Source of the DNA: Streptomyces sp. PTY087I2
GTDB taxonomy: Bacteria; Actinomycetota; Actinomycetes; Streptomycetales; Streptomycetaceae
Direction of reading: 5' to 3'
NCBI RefSeq assembly: GCF_001687325.1
Contig: NZ_LZRD01000019.1
Coordinates: 1-64,000, forward strand
DNA: 64,000 bases
Part shown: in pieces, positions 34,233 to 42,401 of the stretch
Layout: every line of letters begins with the position of its first letter
Position numbering within the stretch: the first letter of the stretch is position 1
Made by a program: the position numbers and the translations under genes
Notes under the pieces: generated by a model
What the model saw: only the letters and a program-made list of their open reading frames with translations
The model's database searches: none
What the model was told of the DNA's origin: nothing

Positions 34233-34919
34233 TCACTCGCAGCCGCGCTGCCAGTTCCAGCCGATGAACGTGTTCTTCAGGTCGACCTCGAACTCGCAGG
34301 ACGCGGTCCCGTCGGCCTTGAGGGCCACAGTGGAACGGTGCGTATTGGCGTACACGTTGCCCGTCAGGTCGAAGATTCCCTTGTAGGTGAACGAGGCGTC
34401 GGCCACGTTGGTGGAGACCGCGCAGTTCGCGACGCAGTCGGCGGACTTGCCCGAGGACTTCAGCGACCAGCCCGCGTTCCACGGTTCACGGTTCCACTGC
34501 TGGGTCGCTTCGGTGGACGAGGCGGTGACCACCGTGCCGTCGGAGCTCCAGTCGGACGTCGTGTAGAGCCCCGTCATCCGGATGTTGCAGCAGTCGTACA
34601 TCTCGGACCAGCTGCGGACCTGCCGGTCGCCCTGGGCGGCGGCCCGGGCCGTCCGTGCGGTCGCGGCCGGGCCGGCCTTCGCGACCAGCCGTGCGGGGCC
34701 GAGCACCGGCTCGCAGTCGGGGCCGATGGAGACGTCCTGCCGTACGGCCATGCCTTCGGGCGGTACGGGCAGGGCGCCCGACAGCTTCACGTCCCCGCAC
34801 GCGCGGGTATCGCCGGATGCCGCCGTCCCGGGCTCGGCCGGAGCCGCGGTGGCGGCGGTGGCGGTGAGCGCGACCAGACCGGTCGTGAGCGCTGCGGCGA
34901 GTGCGATTCGATTGCGCAA
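34233..34919 (-). CDS. Secreted protein of unknown function upstream of the lasso operon
   Basis: A 228-residue exported protein. The signal peptide (RIALAAALTTGLVALTATAATAAPA) is followed by a mature region with seven cysteines, including a vicinal pair in EMYDCCNIRMTGLY. The C-terminal half is Ser/Thr/Asn-rich and beta-like, ending FIGWNWQRGCE. No catalytic motif is recognised. The TTG start at 34919 is inferred from AAAGG upstream and the immediate signal peptide. It is on the same strand as the lasso genes, 153 bases upstream of the precursor; a functional link is unproven. Confidence 0.65.
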   Translation of the reverse strand: MRNRIALAAALTTGLVALTATAATAAPAEPGTAASGDTRACGDVKLSGALPVPPEGMAVRQDVSIGPDCEPVLGPARLVAKAGPAATARTARAAAQGDRQVRSWSEMYDCCNIRMTGLYTTSDWSSDGTVVTASSTEATQQWNREPWNAGWSLKSSGKSADCVANCAVSTNVADASFTYKGIFDLTGNVYANTHRSTVALKADGTASCEFEVDLKNTFIGWNWQRGCE

Positions 34920-35046
34920 TTCCCTTGCCTTTCCTCGGGGTTCGCCGTGGAGCGTAACGGCGTCCGGCCCGCTCGAAACGGAACCGGGGGAGGGTTGGCA
35001 TGAAGGTGACAGGCGTATGCCACCGGGGTTTGCCCAAACGTGCGAA

Positions 35047-35070
35047 ACCCGGCCCTCGGGAGGGCCGGGT
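35047..35070 (-). terminator. Terminator after DUF3558 lipoprotein gene
   Basis: A perfect 10-base stem (35047-35056 with 35061-35070) and a 4-base loop. It is followed on the minus strand by TTTCGCA, 35 bases past the gene end. Confidence 0.7.
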
Positions 35071-35104
35071 CGCGGGAAAGCCGTGCTGGGAGGGGGTGCC
35101 GGGG

Positions 35105-35926
35105 TCAGCTCGACTTCGGCTTCGCGGAGGACTCGCTCTTGTCCGCGTCCTTGTCCGCGTCCTTGCCCGTGTCCTTGTCCGCGTCCTCGTCGGCGCCCCC
35201 GGAGCCCGCGGTCTTCTCGACCGCGGCGACCGCCTCCTTCGCCGCCTTCTGAGCGCCCTTGACGATGTCCGAGGACGACGGGGTCTTCGCTCCCGCGTAG
35301 CCCGCGCCGTTGTACGTCAGGGTGACGACGACGTTGCCCGTACGCGCCACGACGGTGGCGTACACGAAGTCCTCGTCCGTCTTGCTGAGGCCGTACGTGA
35401 CGAGGGTCGCCTGGTCGCCGATACCGGCCGCGGGCTCCGCGGCGACCTTCTCGGCCCCCTCGGAGGCCTTCGTCTTGGTGACCTGCTTCGCGTAGTCCTC
35501 GGTGGCCCGCTCGGCGCCGCTGCCCAGCGACTGGTCCGAGTCGAACCGGGTGAAGCCGACGTCCATCCAGCGGTACTGCGAACCCTTGACGCCCTGGTCG
35601 TCCAGGCCGTTCCAGGAGCAGCTGCTGCGGACCGACAGGTCGGAGGACCCGCCCGCCGTGCCGCCCTTCTTCTTGGCCTCGGGCACCAGCTCCTCGATCG
35701 TCTTCATCCCGATCGAGCCGCACGGGTCGGGCAGATCGTCGAACTTCGCCGGCTCGACGGTGGGCTCCGAGGGCTTGGTGCCGGCCGTGCCGGACGACGA
35801 CGAGCCCGCGTCCTTCTTGCCGTCGGAGCCGGAGCCGGAGTCCGACGAGCAGCCGACGGCTACGAGCATCACCGGAACGGCGGCGCAGGCGAGGATGCGG
35901 GACAGGCGCGGGGCTGATCGGTGCAT
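35105..35926 (-). CDS. DUF3558 family lipoprotein
   Basis: A 273-residue secreted lipoprotein. Signal peptide with lipobox LVAVGCSS (Cys26), a Ser/Gly/Asp-rich linker, then the DUF3558 domain (DLPDPCGSIGMKTIEELVPE, SSCSWNG). The last 25 residues are a Lys/Asp repeat (DADKDTGKDADKDADKS), encoded by near-identical tccttgtccgcg DNA units around 35140-35185 that are prone to length variation. It is next to a related lipoprotein gene on the same strand. Role unknown. Confidence 0.8.
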   Translation of the reverse strand: MHRSAPRLSRILACAAVPVMLVAVGCSSDSGSGSDGKKDAGSSSSGTAGTKPSEPTVEPAKFDDLPDPCGSIGMKTIEELVPEAKKKGGTAGGSSDLSVRSSCSWNGLDDQGVKGSQYRWMDVGFTRFDSDQSLGSGAERATEDYAKQVTKTKASEGAEKVAAEPAAGIGDQATLVTYGLSKTDEDFVYATVVARTGNVVVTLTYNGAGYAGAKTPSSSDIVKGAQKAAKEAVAAVEKTAGSGGADEDADKDTGKDADKDADKSESSAKPKSS

Positions 35927-36123
35927 GGTTCCTTCACTCGGATGGCACGGGTGGAGCTCTCGGGTGCTGGAGGTCTCGGTTCGTGCGGTGTACGGGCGGG
36001 CTCGGTAGCGGGTCGGTACGTCTTCCGGACAGCCACGGTACGACGGGCGGCGGATGTGCCGCGCCGCCGCCGAGGACCCCCGGAGACCGGAAAACCGGCC
36101 GGTGGGGGCCCGTCGGAGGGGGG

Positions 36124-36975
36124 CTACTCGCTGAGCGTCTCGGCCAGCTTCCGGGCCAGTGCCTGGGCCTTCTCCTGAAGTTCCTTGCCGTCGGGCACCT
36201 GCGTGACGAGGGCCGGCTGCTCGGCGTACCGGACGGTCACGACCACGTTCGATGTGCGGAACACCACGCTCACCGTGTGGTGCTGTGCGGTGGAACCTGC
36301 CCGTTTGGGCAGATCCTGGAGAAATGCGGCATCTCCGAGGTTGTCGAGGATGCGGGAGGGGAGGGCTTCCTCCGGGCTGCCGCTGCTTCCGGGGGTGCTT
36401 GCGCCGCTGCTCGCGTTGTCGCTTCCGGAGGGTGAGGGATCGGCCGACCCCGTGACGTCGTCGACTTCAGGGCTTTTGCTCGCTTTACCCTTCTTACCCT
36501 TCTTGTCCTTCTCGTCGGGCGGCCCGGAGGGCGCCGAGGAGGACAGGCCGGCGGCCTTCTCCTTCTTCGCGTACACGGTGTCGGCACGGTCGTCGTCGCT
36601 GACCGCGGGGTCGTACGAGACGACGCGCTCGAGGTCGATGAAGAGGCTCCGCGTGGCGTTCGGTGCGTCGGACTTCCAGCCGCAGCCGACCTTGCGGTCC
36701 GTGTCGTACGTGACGGCCGCCGAGCCCCGGAACACCTTGTCCTGCTGGTCTCCGGACAGCTCCGCGGCGCCGGGCAGCAGGTCCTTCAGCATGGAGCGCG
36801 GCACGGCGCGGCAGGGGGCGGGCAGGGTCAGGTACTTGCCCGGGGGTGCGGGCTTGACCGTCGGGCTGCCCGCCTTGCTGTCGGCGCCGTTCGCGTCGCT
36901 GCCGGCGCCGGCGCTACAGCCGACGACGAGCGCTGCGAGAAGCGCGACGCCGGGTACGTACGGCAGGTGTCGCAC
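36124..36975 (-). CDS. DUF3558-like lipoprotein (paralogue of neighbour)
   Basis: About 283 residues. Lipobox ALLAALVVGCSAG (Cys20), then LPAPCRAVPRSMLKDLLPGA and KVGCGWKSDAPN, which align with the two cysteine segments of the adjacent DUF3558 protein. A Lys/Gly/Ser-rich insertion (EKDKKGKKGKASK) splits the domain. The C-terminal part (VVFRTSNVVVTVRYAEQP) again parallels the neighbour's VVVTLTYNG region. GTG 36975 with GGGAG nine bases upstream is preferred over longer starts. Probably a tandem duplicate; exported, role unknown. Confidence 0.75.
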   Translation of the reverse strand: MRHLPYVPGVALLAALVVGCSAGAGSDANGADSKAGSPTVKPAPPGKYLTLPAPCRAVPRSMLKDLLPGAAELSGDQQDKVFRGSAAVTYDTDRKVGCGWKSDAPNATRSLFIDLERVVSYDPAVSDDDRADTVYAKKEKAAGLSSSAPSGPPDEKDKKGKKGKASKSPEVDDVTGSADPSPSGSDNASSGASTPGSSGSPEEALPSRILDNLGDAAFLQDLPKRAGSTAQHHTVSVVFRTSNVVVTVRYAEQPALVTQVPDGKELQEKAQALARKLAETLSE

Positions 36976-37139
36976 CGTCCCAGGCTCCCTTCGGTACGGA
37001 ATAACGAGTTGCCGCTCGAAGGCGGCCGATGGACACAATGTGTATCGCACGCGCCGCTGTGAATGCCGGTCGGCCGACGGGTTTGCCGACCTTGGCGCCG
37101 GTTTTGCGCTTTCAGTCTTTTCGGGGGAATCGAGGAGTT

Positions 37140-38333
37140 ATGTCGTACGTAGAGGTGCCGGGGGCGAAGGTTCCCATCCGGATGTGGACGGACCCCGCGT
37201 CGGTCGAGGACGTGGCGATGCAGCAGCTGCGCAACGTCTCCACGCTGCCGTGGATCAAGGGCCTGGCCGTCATGCCCGACGTCCACTTCGGCAAGGGCGC
37301 GACGGTCGGTTCGGTGATCGCGATGCAGGGCGCGGTGTGCCCGGCCGCGGTGGGGGTGGACATCGGCTGCGGGATGTCCGCGGTGAAGACGTCCCTCACC
37401 GCGAACGACCTCCCCGGCGACCTGTCACGGCTGCGCTCCAAGATCGAGCAGGCGATCCCGGTCGGCCGGGGAATGCACGGCGACGCGGTGGACCCGGGGA
37501 GTCTGCACGGGTTCCCGACGGCGGGCTGGGACGACTTCTGGGGGCGGTTCGGGGGGATCGCGGAAGCGGTCAAATTCCGTCAGGAACGGGCCACGAAGCA
37601 GATGGGAACGCTCGGCTCGGGCAACCACATGATCGAGTTCTGCCTCGACAGCGATGGTGCGGTGTGGCTGATGCTGCACTCCGGCTCCCGCAACATCGGC
37701 AAGGAACTGGCCGAGCACCACATCGGCATCGCCCAGAAGCTTCCGCACAACCAGGGCCTCGTCGACCGGGACCTGGCGGTCTTCGTCTCGGACACCCCGC
37801 AGATGGCCGACTACCGGAACGACCTGTACTGGGCGCAGGAGTACGCCAAGTACAACCGCGCGATCATGATGGCGCTCTTCAAGGACGTGGTCCGCAGGGA
37901 GTTCAAGAAAGCGAAGCCGGTCTTCGACCAGGAGATCTCCTGCCACCACAACTACGTGGCGGAGGAGCGGTACGACGGGGCGGACCTGCTCGTCACCCGT
38001 AAGGGAGCGATCCGCGCCGGTTCCGGGGAGTACGGGATCATCCCCGGATCGATGGGCACCAGCTCGTACATCGTGAAGGGCCTCGGCAACGAGAAGGCGT
38101 TCAACTCGGCCTCGCACGGCGCCGGACGCCGGATGAGCCGGAACGCGGCCAAGCGCCGGTTCACGGTGCGCGACCTGGAGGAGCAGACGCGGGGCGTGGA
38201 GTGCCGTAAGGACTCCGGTGTCCTGGACGAGATCCCGGCCGCGTACAAGCCGATCGATCAGGTCATGGAGCAGCAGCGGGACCTGGTCGAGGTGGTCGCG
38301 AAGCTCAAGCAGGTCATCTGCATCAAGGGCTGA
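37140..38333 (+). CDS. rtcB: RNA-splicing ligase RtcB
   Basis: A 397-residue GTP- and Mn2+-dependent RNA ligase that joins 2',3'-cyclic-phosphate or 3'-phosphate ends to 5'-OH ends. Metal-binding Cys lies in VGVDIGCGMSA, nucleotide-binding residues in LGSGNHMIEF and MLHSGSRNIG, and the His guanylated during catalysis in NSASHGAGRRMSR. Length is normal and there is no intein insertion. ATG 37140 follows GAGGAGTT. No archease or RtcR gene is adjacent; the next gene is a LAGLIDADG endonuclease on the opposite strand. Confidence 0.95.
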   Translation: MSYVEVPGAKVPIRMWTDPASVEDVAMQQLRNVSTLPWIKGLAVMPDVHFGKGATVGSVIAMQGAVCPAAVGVDIGCGMSAVKTSLTANDLPGDLSRLRSKIEQAIPVGRGMHGDAVDPGSLHGFPTAGWDDFWGRFGGIAEAVKFRQERATKQMGTLGSGNHMIEFCLDSDGAVWLMLHSGSRNIGKELAEHHIGIAQKLPHNQGLVDRDLAVFVSDTPQMADYRNDLYWAQEYAKYNRAIMMALFKDVVRREFKKAKPVFDQEISCHHNYVAEERYDGADLLVTRKGAIRAGSGEYGIIPGSMGTSSYIVKGLGNEKAFNSASHGAGRRMSRNAAKRRFTVRDLEEQTRGVECRKDSGVLDEIPAAYKPIDQVMEQQRDLVEVVAKLKQVICIKG

Positions 38334-38334
38334 G

Positions 38335-38371
38335 GTGAGGGGCGCGCCGCGGACAGCGGCGGGCCCCTCAC
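38335..38371. terminator. Convergent terminator between rtcB and endonuclease gene
   Basis: Arms gtgaggggc (38335-38343) and gcccctcac (38363-38371), with partly paired G/C-rich bases between, close to the stops of two convergent genes. Confidence 0.6.
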
Positions 38372-38386
38372 GGCCCGGCGGACCGC

Positions 38387-39280
38387 TTACGTGCCTGCGG
38401 GACCGTCCTCGGGTCGTCGTACCTTTCCGGTCTTCAGCCGCCACAGCCGTACGGAGCAGGAGGCTTCGCTGCGGCCCAGTTCGGCGGCCGCCGAACCGGC
38501 GTCGTCATGGGCCAGCAGAGCGCGGTCCTCCCACGGCTTCCAGCGTCGTCCGGGCGAGCGGACGGGCATGTCCGCCGGTCGTTCCCAGGACGCCAGAGCC
38601 GTGGCCGCCGTCCGCTTGCGGGCCAGGGACAGGCAGCCCGGGTAGTAGAGATGCCCGGCCAGCTGAACCGCCGCCTCCTTCGTGTAGACCACGTTGTAGA
38701 TCCCGTCACGCGCATTGCGTCCGATCTGCCGGGCGGATCCCGTCACCGCCTTGGCGTACCGGCAGAGGTAGGCGCCGACAGCGGCGCTCGCGGTGGTCAG
38801 CGAGACGAAGGGAAGGCCTTGTCCGGTATGCCCGACCGAGCCGTCGGCGTCGATGACGCCCCGGAGGTAGTCGCGGCGGGAGAACTCCACCCGGGGCGGG
38901 GTGATCTTCCTCGACTTCCGGCCGTAGGGAAGGCCCAGACCGTTGATCGTTGCCCTGGCTTCCCGGTTGCAGAGGGTCCAGATCGCCGAGTGGTGCTCCT
39001 TGGAGAAGTTCGTGGCCCGCACGCGTTCGGTGATGCTGCTGTTGTACGGAGTCAGGCGCTGGAACGCGCGCAGTACGGCGATGTCGCGGACGCTGATCTC
39101 CACCGTCAGGCGGCCCTTGTGCCCGGTCCCCTGGGCGAGGTGGCCGTCGGCCTGGAGGAATCCGAACATGTAGGCGTAGTCGGGGCGTTGGAGATCCATG
39201 AACGCCGGAGCCGCCGGTGGGGCGGGTGAGACGTCTCCGAGTTCGAAGAGTGGGGGCGCGCTAGTGTCGTGCTCAGCCAC
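38387..39280 (-). CDS. Free-standing LAGLIDADG homing endonuclease-like protein
   Basis: About 297 residues with two LAGLIDADG dodecamer-type helices, YMFGFLQADGHLAQ near residue 40 and YLRGVIDADGSVG near residue 150. Each carries the metal-binding Asp. The C-terminal 55 residues (RRWKPWEDRALLAHDDAGSAAAELGRSEASCSVRLWRLK) resemble a SANT/Myb or GcrA-like HTH. It is neither inside an intein nor an evident intron. GTG 39280 gives a compact N-terminus. Possible roles: a domesticated DNA-binding or repair nuclease, or a mobile homing gene. Confidence 0.8.
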   Translation of the reverse strand: MAEHDTSAPPLFELGDVSPAPPAAPAFMDLQRPDYAYMFGFLQADGHLAQGTGHKGRLTVEISVRDIAVLRAFQRLTPYNSSITERVRATNFSKEHHSAIWTLCNREARATINGLGLPYGRKSRKITPPRVEFSRRDYLRGVIDADGSVGHTGQGLPFVSLTTASAAVGAYLCRYAKAVTGSARQIGRNARDGIYNVVYTKEAAVQLAGHLYYPGCLSLARKRTAATALASWERPADMPVRSPGRRWKPWEDRALLAHDDAGSAAAELGRSEASCSVRLWRLKTGKVRRPEDGPAGT

Positions 39281-39424
39281 GGGAAGCCCTACTTCCTGAT
39301 GGTGAGGCTCTCGGTCGGGACGGCAATCCTGACCGGGGGCCGCGCTGTGTTCTGGCGCGACCGAGCCTAGGCAGCGTGTGCGAGGGCCGGGCGGGCGAGC
39401 AGGGCCGATCACCCGCACGAGTGA

Positions 39425-40090
39425 TTACCCCGCCTCCGTCAGGTCCGCCTCCGTCAAGGAAGCCACCAGGACCGTGCGCGGGCCCGGTTCGATGCCCGGT
39501 ACCGATGGGACCGCGAGCAGGCGGCATCCCGCGGCCAGGGCGGCGGTCGCGCCGGTGGGGGTGTCCTCGACCGCCAGGCAGTCGGGTGCTGCCACCCCGA
39601 GCGCCGCCGCCGCGGCCAGGTACGGGTCCGGGTGCGGCTTTCCGCGCTCCGTCTCGCCCGAGGCGACCGATGTGTCGAAGCGGTGCCGGCCCAGGGTGTC
39701 CAGCACCAGGTCGGCCACGTGCCGCTCGGACGCGGTCACCAGGGCCGTCGGTACGCCCAGGGCGCGCGCCCGGTCCAGGAGCCGGAGGGCGCCCGGCTGG
39801 ACGGCCACCCCCGCCGCCACCCGCGCCGTGAACTCCCGGTCCAGCCGGGCCGCCGTCTCCGCCGGGGACAGCGCGGTGAGGCCGTCGCGTACGAGGCGGT
39901 CGGCCGCGTCGGCCAGCGCGGCGCCCGCGAACGGGGCGAGGGTGCCCGCCCCTGCCGGGGAGCCCTGCGTCCGCAGGAAGCCGGCGACCGTGTCCAGCCA
40001 GGCGTGCTCGGTGTCGACGAGGGTGCCGTCCATGTCGCACAGCAGGGCCGCCGGGCGAGGGAGAGGGAGGGGGAGGGGGTTCGGGGGCAT
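39425..40090 (-). CDS. HAD-family phosphatase (subfamily IA)
   Basis: 221 residues. Motif I LLCDMDGTLVDTE (Asp19, Asp21), motif II VTASERH, the Lys in ERGKPHPDPYL, and motif III AVEDTPTGATAAL are all present. It is a small soluble phosphatase of the beta-phosphoglucomutase type. It stands next to a GntR regulator and a phosphonate-like importer. It could therefore act on a phosphorylated breakdown product, but it lacks the features that would identify a phosphonatase. A 25-bp tandem duplication precedes the gene. Confidence 0.8.
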   Translation of the reverse strand: MPPNPLPLPLPRPAALLCDMDGTLVDTEHAWLDTVAGFLRTQGSPAGAGTLAPFAGAALADAADRLVRDGLTALSPAETAARLDREFTARVAAGVAVQPGALRLLDRARALGVPTALVTASERHVADLVLDTLGRHRFDTSVASGETERGKPHPDPYLAAAAALGVAAPDCLAVEDTPTGATAALAAGCRLLAVPSVPGIEPGPRTVLVASLTEADLTEAG

Positions 40091-40101
40091 GCGGGCTCGC
40101 T

Positions 40102-40151
40102 GTTCCTGGGGTGGGGTGGAGTCGGCGTTCCTGGGGTGGGGTGGAGTCGGC
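40102..40151. repeat. Perfect 25-bp tandem duplication upstream of HAD gene
   Basis: A 25-base unit starting gttcctggggtggggtggag occurs at 40102-40126 and again at 40127-40151, between the GntR stop and the HAD start. It is similar in flavour, but not identical, to the duplication in the lasso operon. Confidence 0.85.
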
Positions 40152-40198
40152 TGCGGGGGCGGGCCCCGTCGTTCGGGGCGGTGCGCGCCGTCCGGTCC

Positions 40199-40939
40199 TC
40201 AGTCCGCCGCCGTGCGCACCAGTGGGTTCGCCTGGACCGAGTTGCGTACGGTGAAGACCACCGCGCCCGGGCGGTAGCGGTCGTCCGACGTCTCGACCGG
40301 GCGGCCCTCGGACGTCGTCGTCGTGCGGCGCACCCTCAGCAGCGGCGCTCCGCGTCGTACGCCCAGCTCCCGGGCGTCCGTGGTGCCCGCGGCGACCGCG
40401 TCCAGGTGGTGTTCGCCGTGGCTCATGACCACGCCGGCCGTCTCGTAGAGGCTCTGGGTGACCGACTCGCAGTCGTCGGGGAGGAGTTCGACGGCCGCCG
40501 CGACCCACCCGGCGTACACCGTGCGTTCCAGGAGCGCCGGTTCGCCGTCCAGGGTGCGGACCCGCAGGATGTGCAGGACCGGGTCGCCGGGGGTGAGGTG
40601 GAGCTGGGCGGCCTGGGCCTCCGTCGCCTTCGCGTAGCGGGAGCGGAGCACCAGACCACCGGGGGTGCGGTCGCCCGCCCTGGCCCACTGGGCGAAGCTG
40701 CGCAGCTCGGTGAAGCTCTGGCTGGGGGTCGTGGACAGGACCGTGCGGCGGGCGCCCTGGCGGGAGCCGATCAGGCCCTCGGACTGGAGTGTGCCGAAGG
40801 CCTGCCGGAGGGTGCCCCTGGACACCCCGTGGGTCAGGGCGAGTTCGGACTCGGACGGCAGCTCGGAGCCCACGGGGTACGTGCCGTCGGCGATGGCGCG
40901 GCGCAGCTCCTCGGCGATCTGCTGGTGCCGTCGGGTCAC
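40199..40939 (-). CDS. GntR-family regulator with UTRA domain
   Basis: A 246-residue HutC/PhnF-type regulator. The N-terminal winged helix (IAEELRRAIADGTYPVGSELP, VSRGTLRQAFGTLQSEGLI) is followed by a UTRA ligand-binding domain (HILRVRTLDGEPALLERTVY, LLRVRRTTTTSEGRPVETSDDRYR). GTG 40939 is taken because GAGGAG lies four bases upstream; a TTG at 40960 would overlap it. Divergent from the ABC importer operon and co-directional with the HAD gene, so it probably controls both in response to the imported compound. Confidence 0.87.
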   Translation of the reverse strand: MTRRHQQIAEELRRAIADGTYPVGSELPSESELALTHGVSRGTLRQAFGTLQSEGLIGSRQGARRTVLSTTPSQSFTELRSFAQWARAGDRTPGGLVLRSRYAKATEAQAAQLHLTPGDPVLHILRVRTLDGEPALLERTVYAGWVAAAVELLPDDCESVTQSLYETAGVVMSHGEHHLDAVAAGTTDARELGVRRGAPLLRVRRTTTTSEGRPVETSDDRYRPGAVVFTVRNSVQANPLVRTAAD

Positions 40940-41112
40940 GTCTCTCCTCGGGGGCGTCAATGGGGCGTCATGCGACTTCGGGGCGGCGTACGGCCAGGAC
41001 GATCATGTCATCCGCCAGCTCTTCGGCACATCTTCCTGGTGCGCGCAATCCATGCTCGCCCGCGAAGTGCGAACCCTGCGTCTAACCGGTTTCCCGGCTT
41101 CGTAAACCTACG

Positions 41113-41165
41113 TCTCCATAACGCTTCTGACCTGCACTTTTTATCTCCATAAAGCTTTACCTGCC
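41113..41165. promoter_or_regulatory. Direct repeat in GntR/ABC intergenic region, possible operator
   Basis: The 311-base divergent region 40940-41250 is relatively AT-rich near 41090-41160. It holds an imperfect direct repeat: tctccataacgcttctgacc at 41113 and tctccataaagctttacctg at 41144. The second copy contains the palindrome taaagcttta. It is a reasonable place for GntR binding; untested. Confidence 0.4.
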
Positions 41166-41250
41166 GGTCACCCGGCTGCTAGCTTCGGCTCGCTTACTGA
41201 CGATGGCTTGTCCATACAGGTGGCTCGCCGCAGACCCAGGAGTACGCATC

Positions 41251-42399
41251 GTGAAGGCACACCATCCCCGCCGCGTCCTGACCGCCGCGGCCCTCGTCGG
41301 CCTCACCGCCCTGGTGGCCACCGGCTGTGGCTCCGCCCCCGACAACGCCGGCGGGCGGAACAGCAAGGCGGCGAAGGCGGAGTCGGCCGCGGCCCTCGGC
41401 GGTATGGAGAAGCTCGTCGCGGCGGCGGAGAAGGAGGGCAGGCTCAACGTCTACGCCCTCGCGCCGGACTGGGCCAACTACGGTGAGATGATCGCGGCGT
41501 TCGAGAAGAAGTACGCGATCGAGGTCAACAACGAGGACCCGGGCGGCAGCAGCCAGGGCGCGCTCAACGCGGCGGCCAAGCGCAAGGGCCAGGACCGGGC
41601 CGTGGACGCGCTGGACCTCGGCACCTCGTACATGCAGGAGGCCAAGAAGCGGAATCTGCTCGCGCCGTACCGGGTCGAGGGCTGGGACGGCATCCCGGAC
41701 GCGCAGAAGCAGCCGGACGCCTCCTTCATGAACAACTACGGCGGCTACATATCCATCGGCTGCGACGCCAAGGCCGTGAAGAACTGCCCGGAGACGTTCA
41801 AGGACCTCCTCAAGCCCGAGTACCGCAACAAGGTCGCGCTCAACGGCGACCCGACCGAGTCCAGTTCGGCGCTGGCCGCGGTCGTCGCGGCCTCGCTGGC
41901 GAACGGCGGCTCGCTGGACGACGCGCAGCCCGGGCTCGACTTCTTCCAGGCGCTGAAGAAGAAGGGCAACTTCGTTCCCGCGAAGTCCACGCTCGCCACC
42001 ATCCAGCAGGGCGAGACGCCGATCTCGATCGACTGGGACTACCTCAACCTGGGGTACGGCGAGAAGCTCGCGCCCAAGGGCGTCGACTGGCAGGTCGCGG
42101 TGCCCGCCGACGGCCTGTACTCGCGCTACTACAACCAGGGCGTCAACAAGTACGCCCCGCACCCGGCGGCCGCCCGCCTGTGGCTGGAGTTCATCTACAG
42201 CCCCGAGGGCCAGAACATCTGGCTCAAGGGCTTCTCGCGCCCGGCGCTCCTGGAGACGATGAAGAAGAACGGCACCGCCGACAAGGCCGCCGTCGCCCGG
42301 ATCCCCGAGGTCCACGGCACTCCGCAGGAGCCGACCGCGGAGCAGGAGGCGAAGGCCAAGGAGACCGTCGTCCAGGGCTGGGGCAAGGCGGTCAGCTGA
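41251..42399 (+). CDS. ABC transporter substrate-binding lipoprotein (2-aminoethylphosphonate-type)
   Basis: A 382-residue extracellular binding protein anchored by a lipobox (LVATGCGS, Cys26). The fold resembles iron/2-aminoethylphosphonate/putrescine-type periplasmic-binding proteins: LNVYALAPDWANYGEMIAAFEKKYAIEV near the start, and ISIDWDYLNLGYG and FIYSPEGQNIWLKG later. GTG 41251 with AGGAG eight bases upstream. First gene of a four-gene importer. Specificity for 2-aminoethylphosphonate is inferred from overall operon resemblance and is not certain; polyamines or ferric complexes are alternatives. Confidence 0.82.
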   Translation: MKAHHPRRVLTAAALVGLTALVATGCGSAPDNAGGRNSKAAKAESAAALGGMEKLVAAAEKEGRLNVYALAPDWANYGEMIAAFEKKYAIEVNNEDPGGSSQGALNAAAKRKGQDRAVDALDLGTSYMQEAKKRNLLAPYRVEGWDGIPDAQKQPDASFMNNYGGYISIGCDAKAVKNCPETFKDLLKPEYRNKVALNGDPTESSSALAAVVAASLANGGSLDDAQPGLDFFQALKKKGNFVPAKSTLATIQQGETPISIDWDYLNLGYGEKLAPKGVDWQVAVPADGLYSRYYNQGVNKYAPHPAAARLWLEFIYSPEGQNIWLKGFSRPALLETMKKNGTADKAAVARIPEVHGTPQEPTAEQEAKAKETVVQGWGKAVS

Positions 42400-42401
42400 C
42401 C

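Noticed and set aside
34824..35723. A long upstream extension of the secreted protein frame reaching 35723
   Set aside because: It overlaps the DUF3558 gene antisense/out of frame and has no signal-like start. The signal peptide begins at the TTG at 34919.
38387..39280. The LAGLIDADG gene as an intein of rtcB
   Set aside because: It is on the opposite strand with its own start. RtcB is a normal 397 residues and has no splice-junction motifs.
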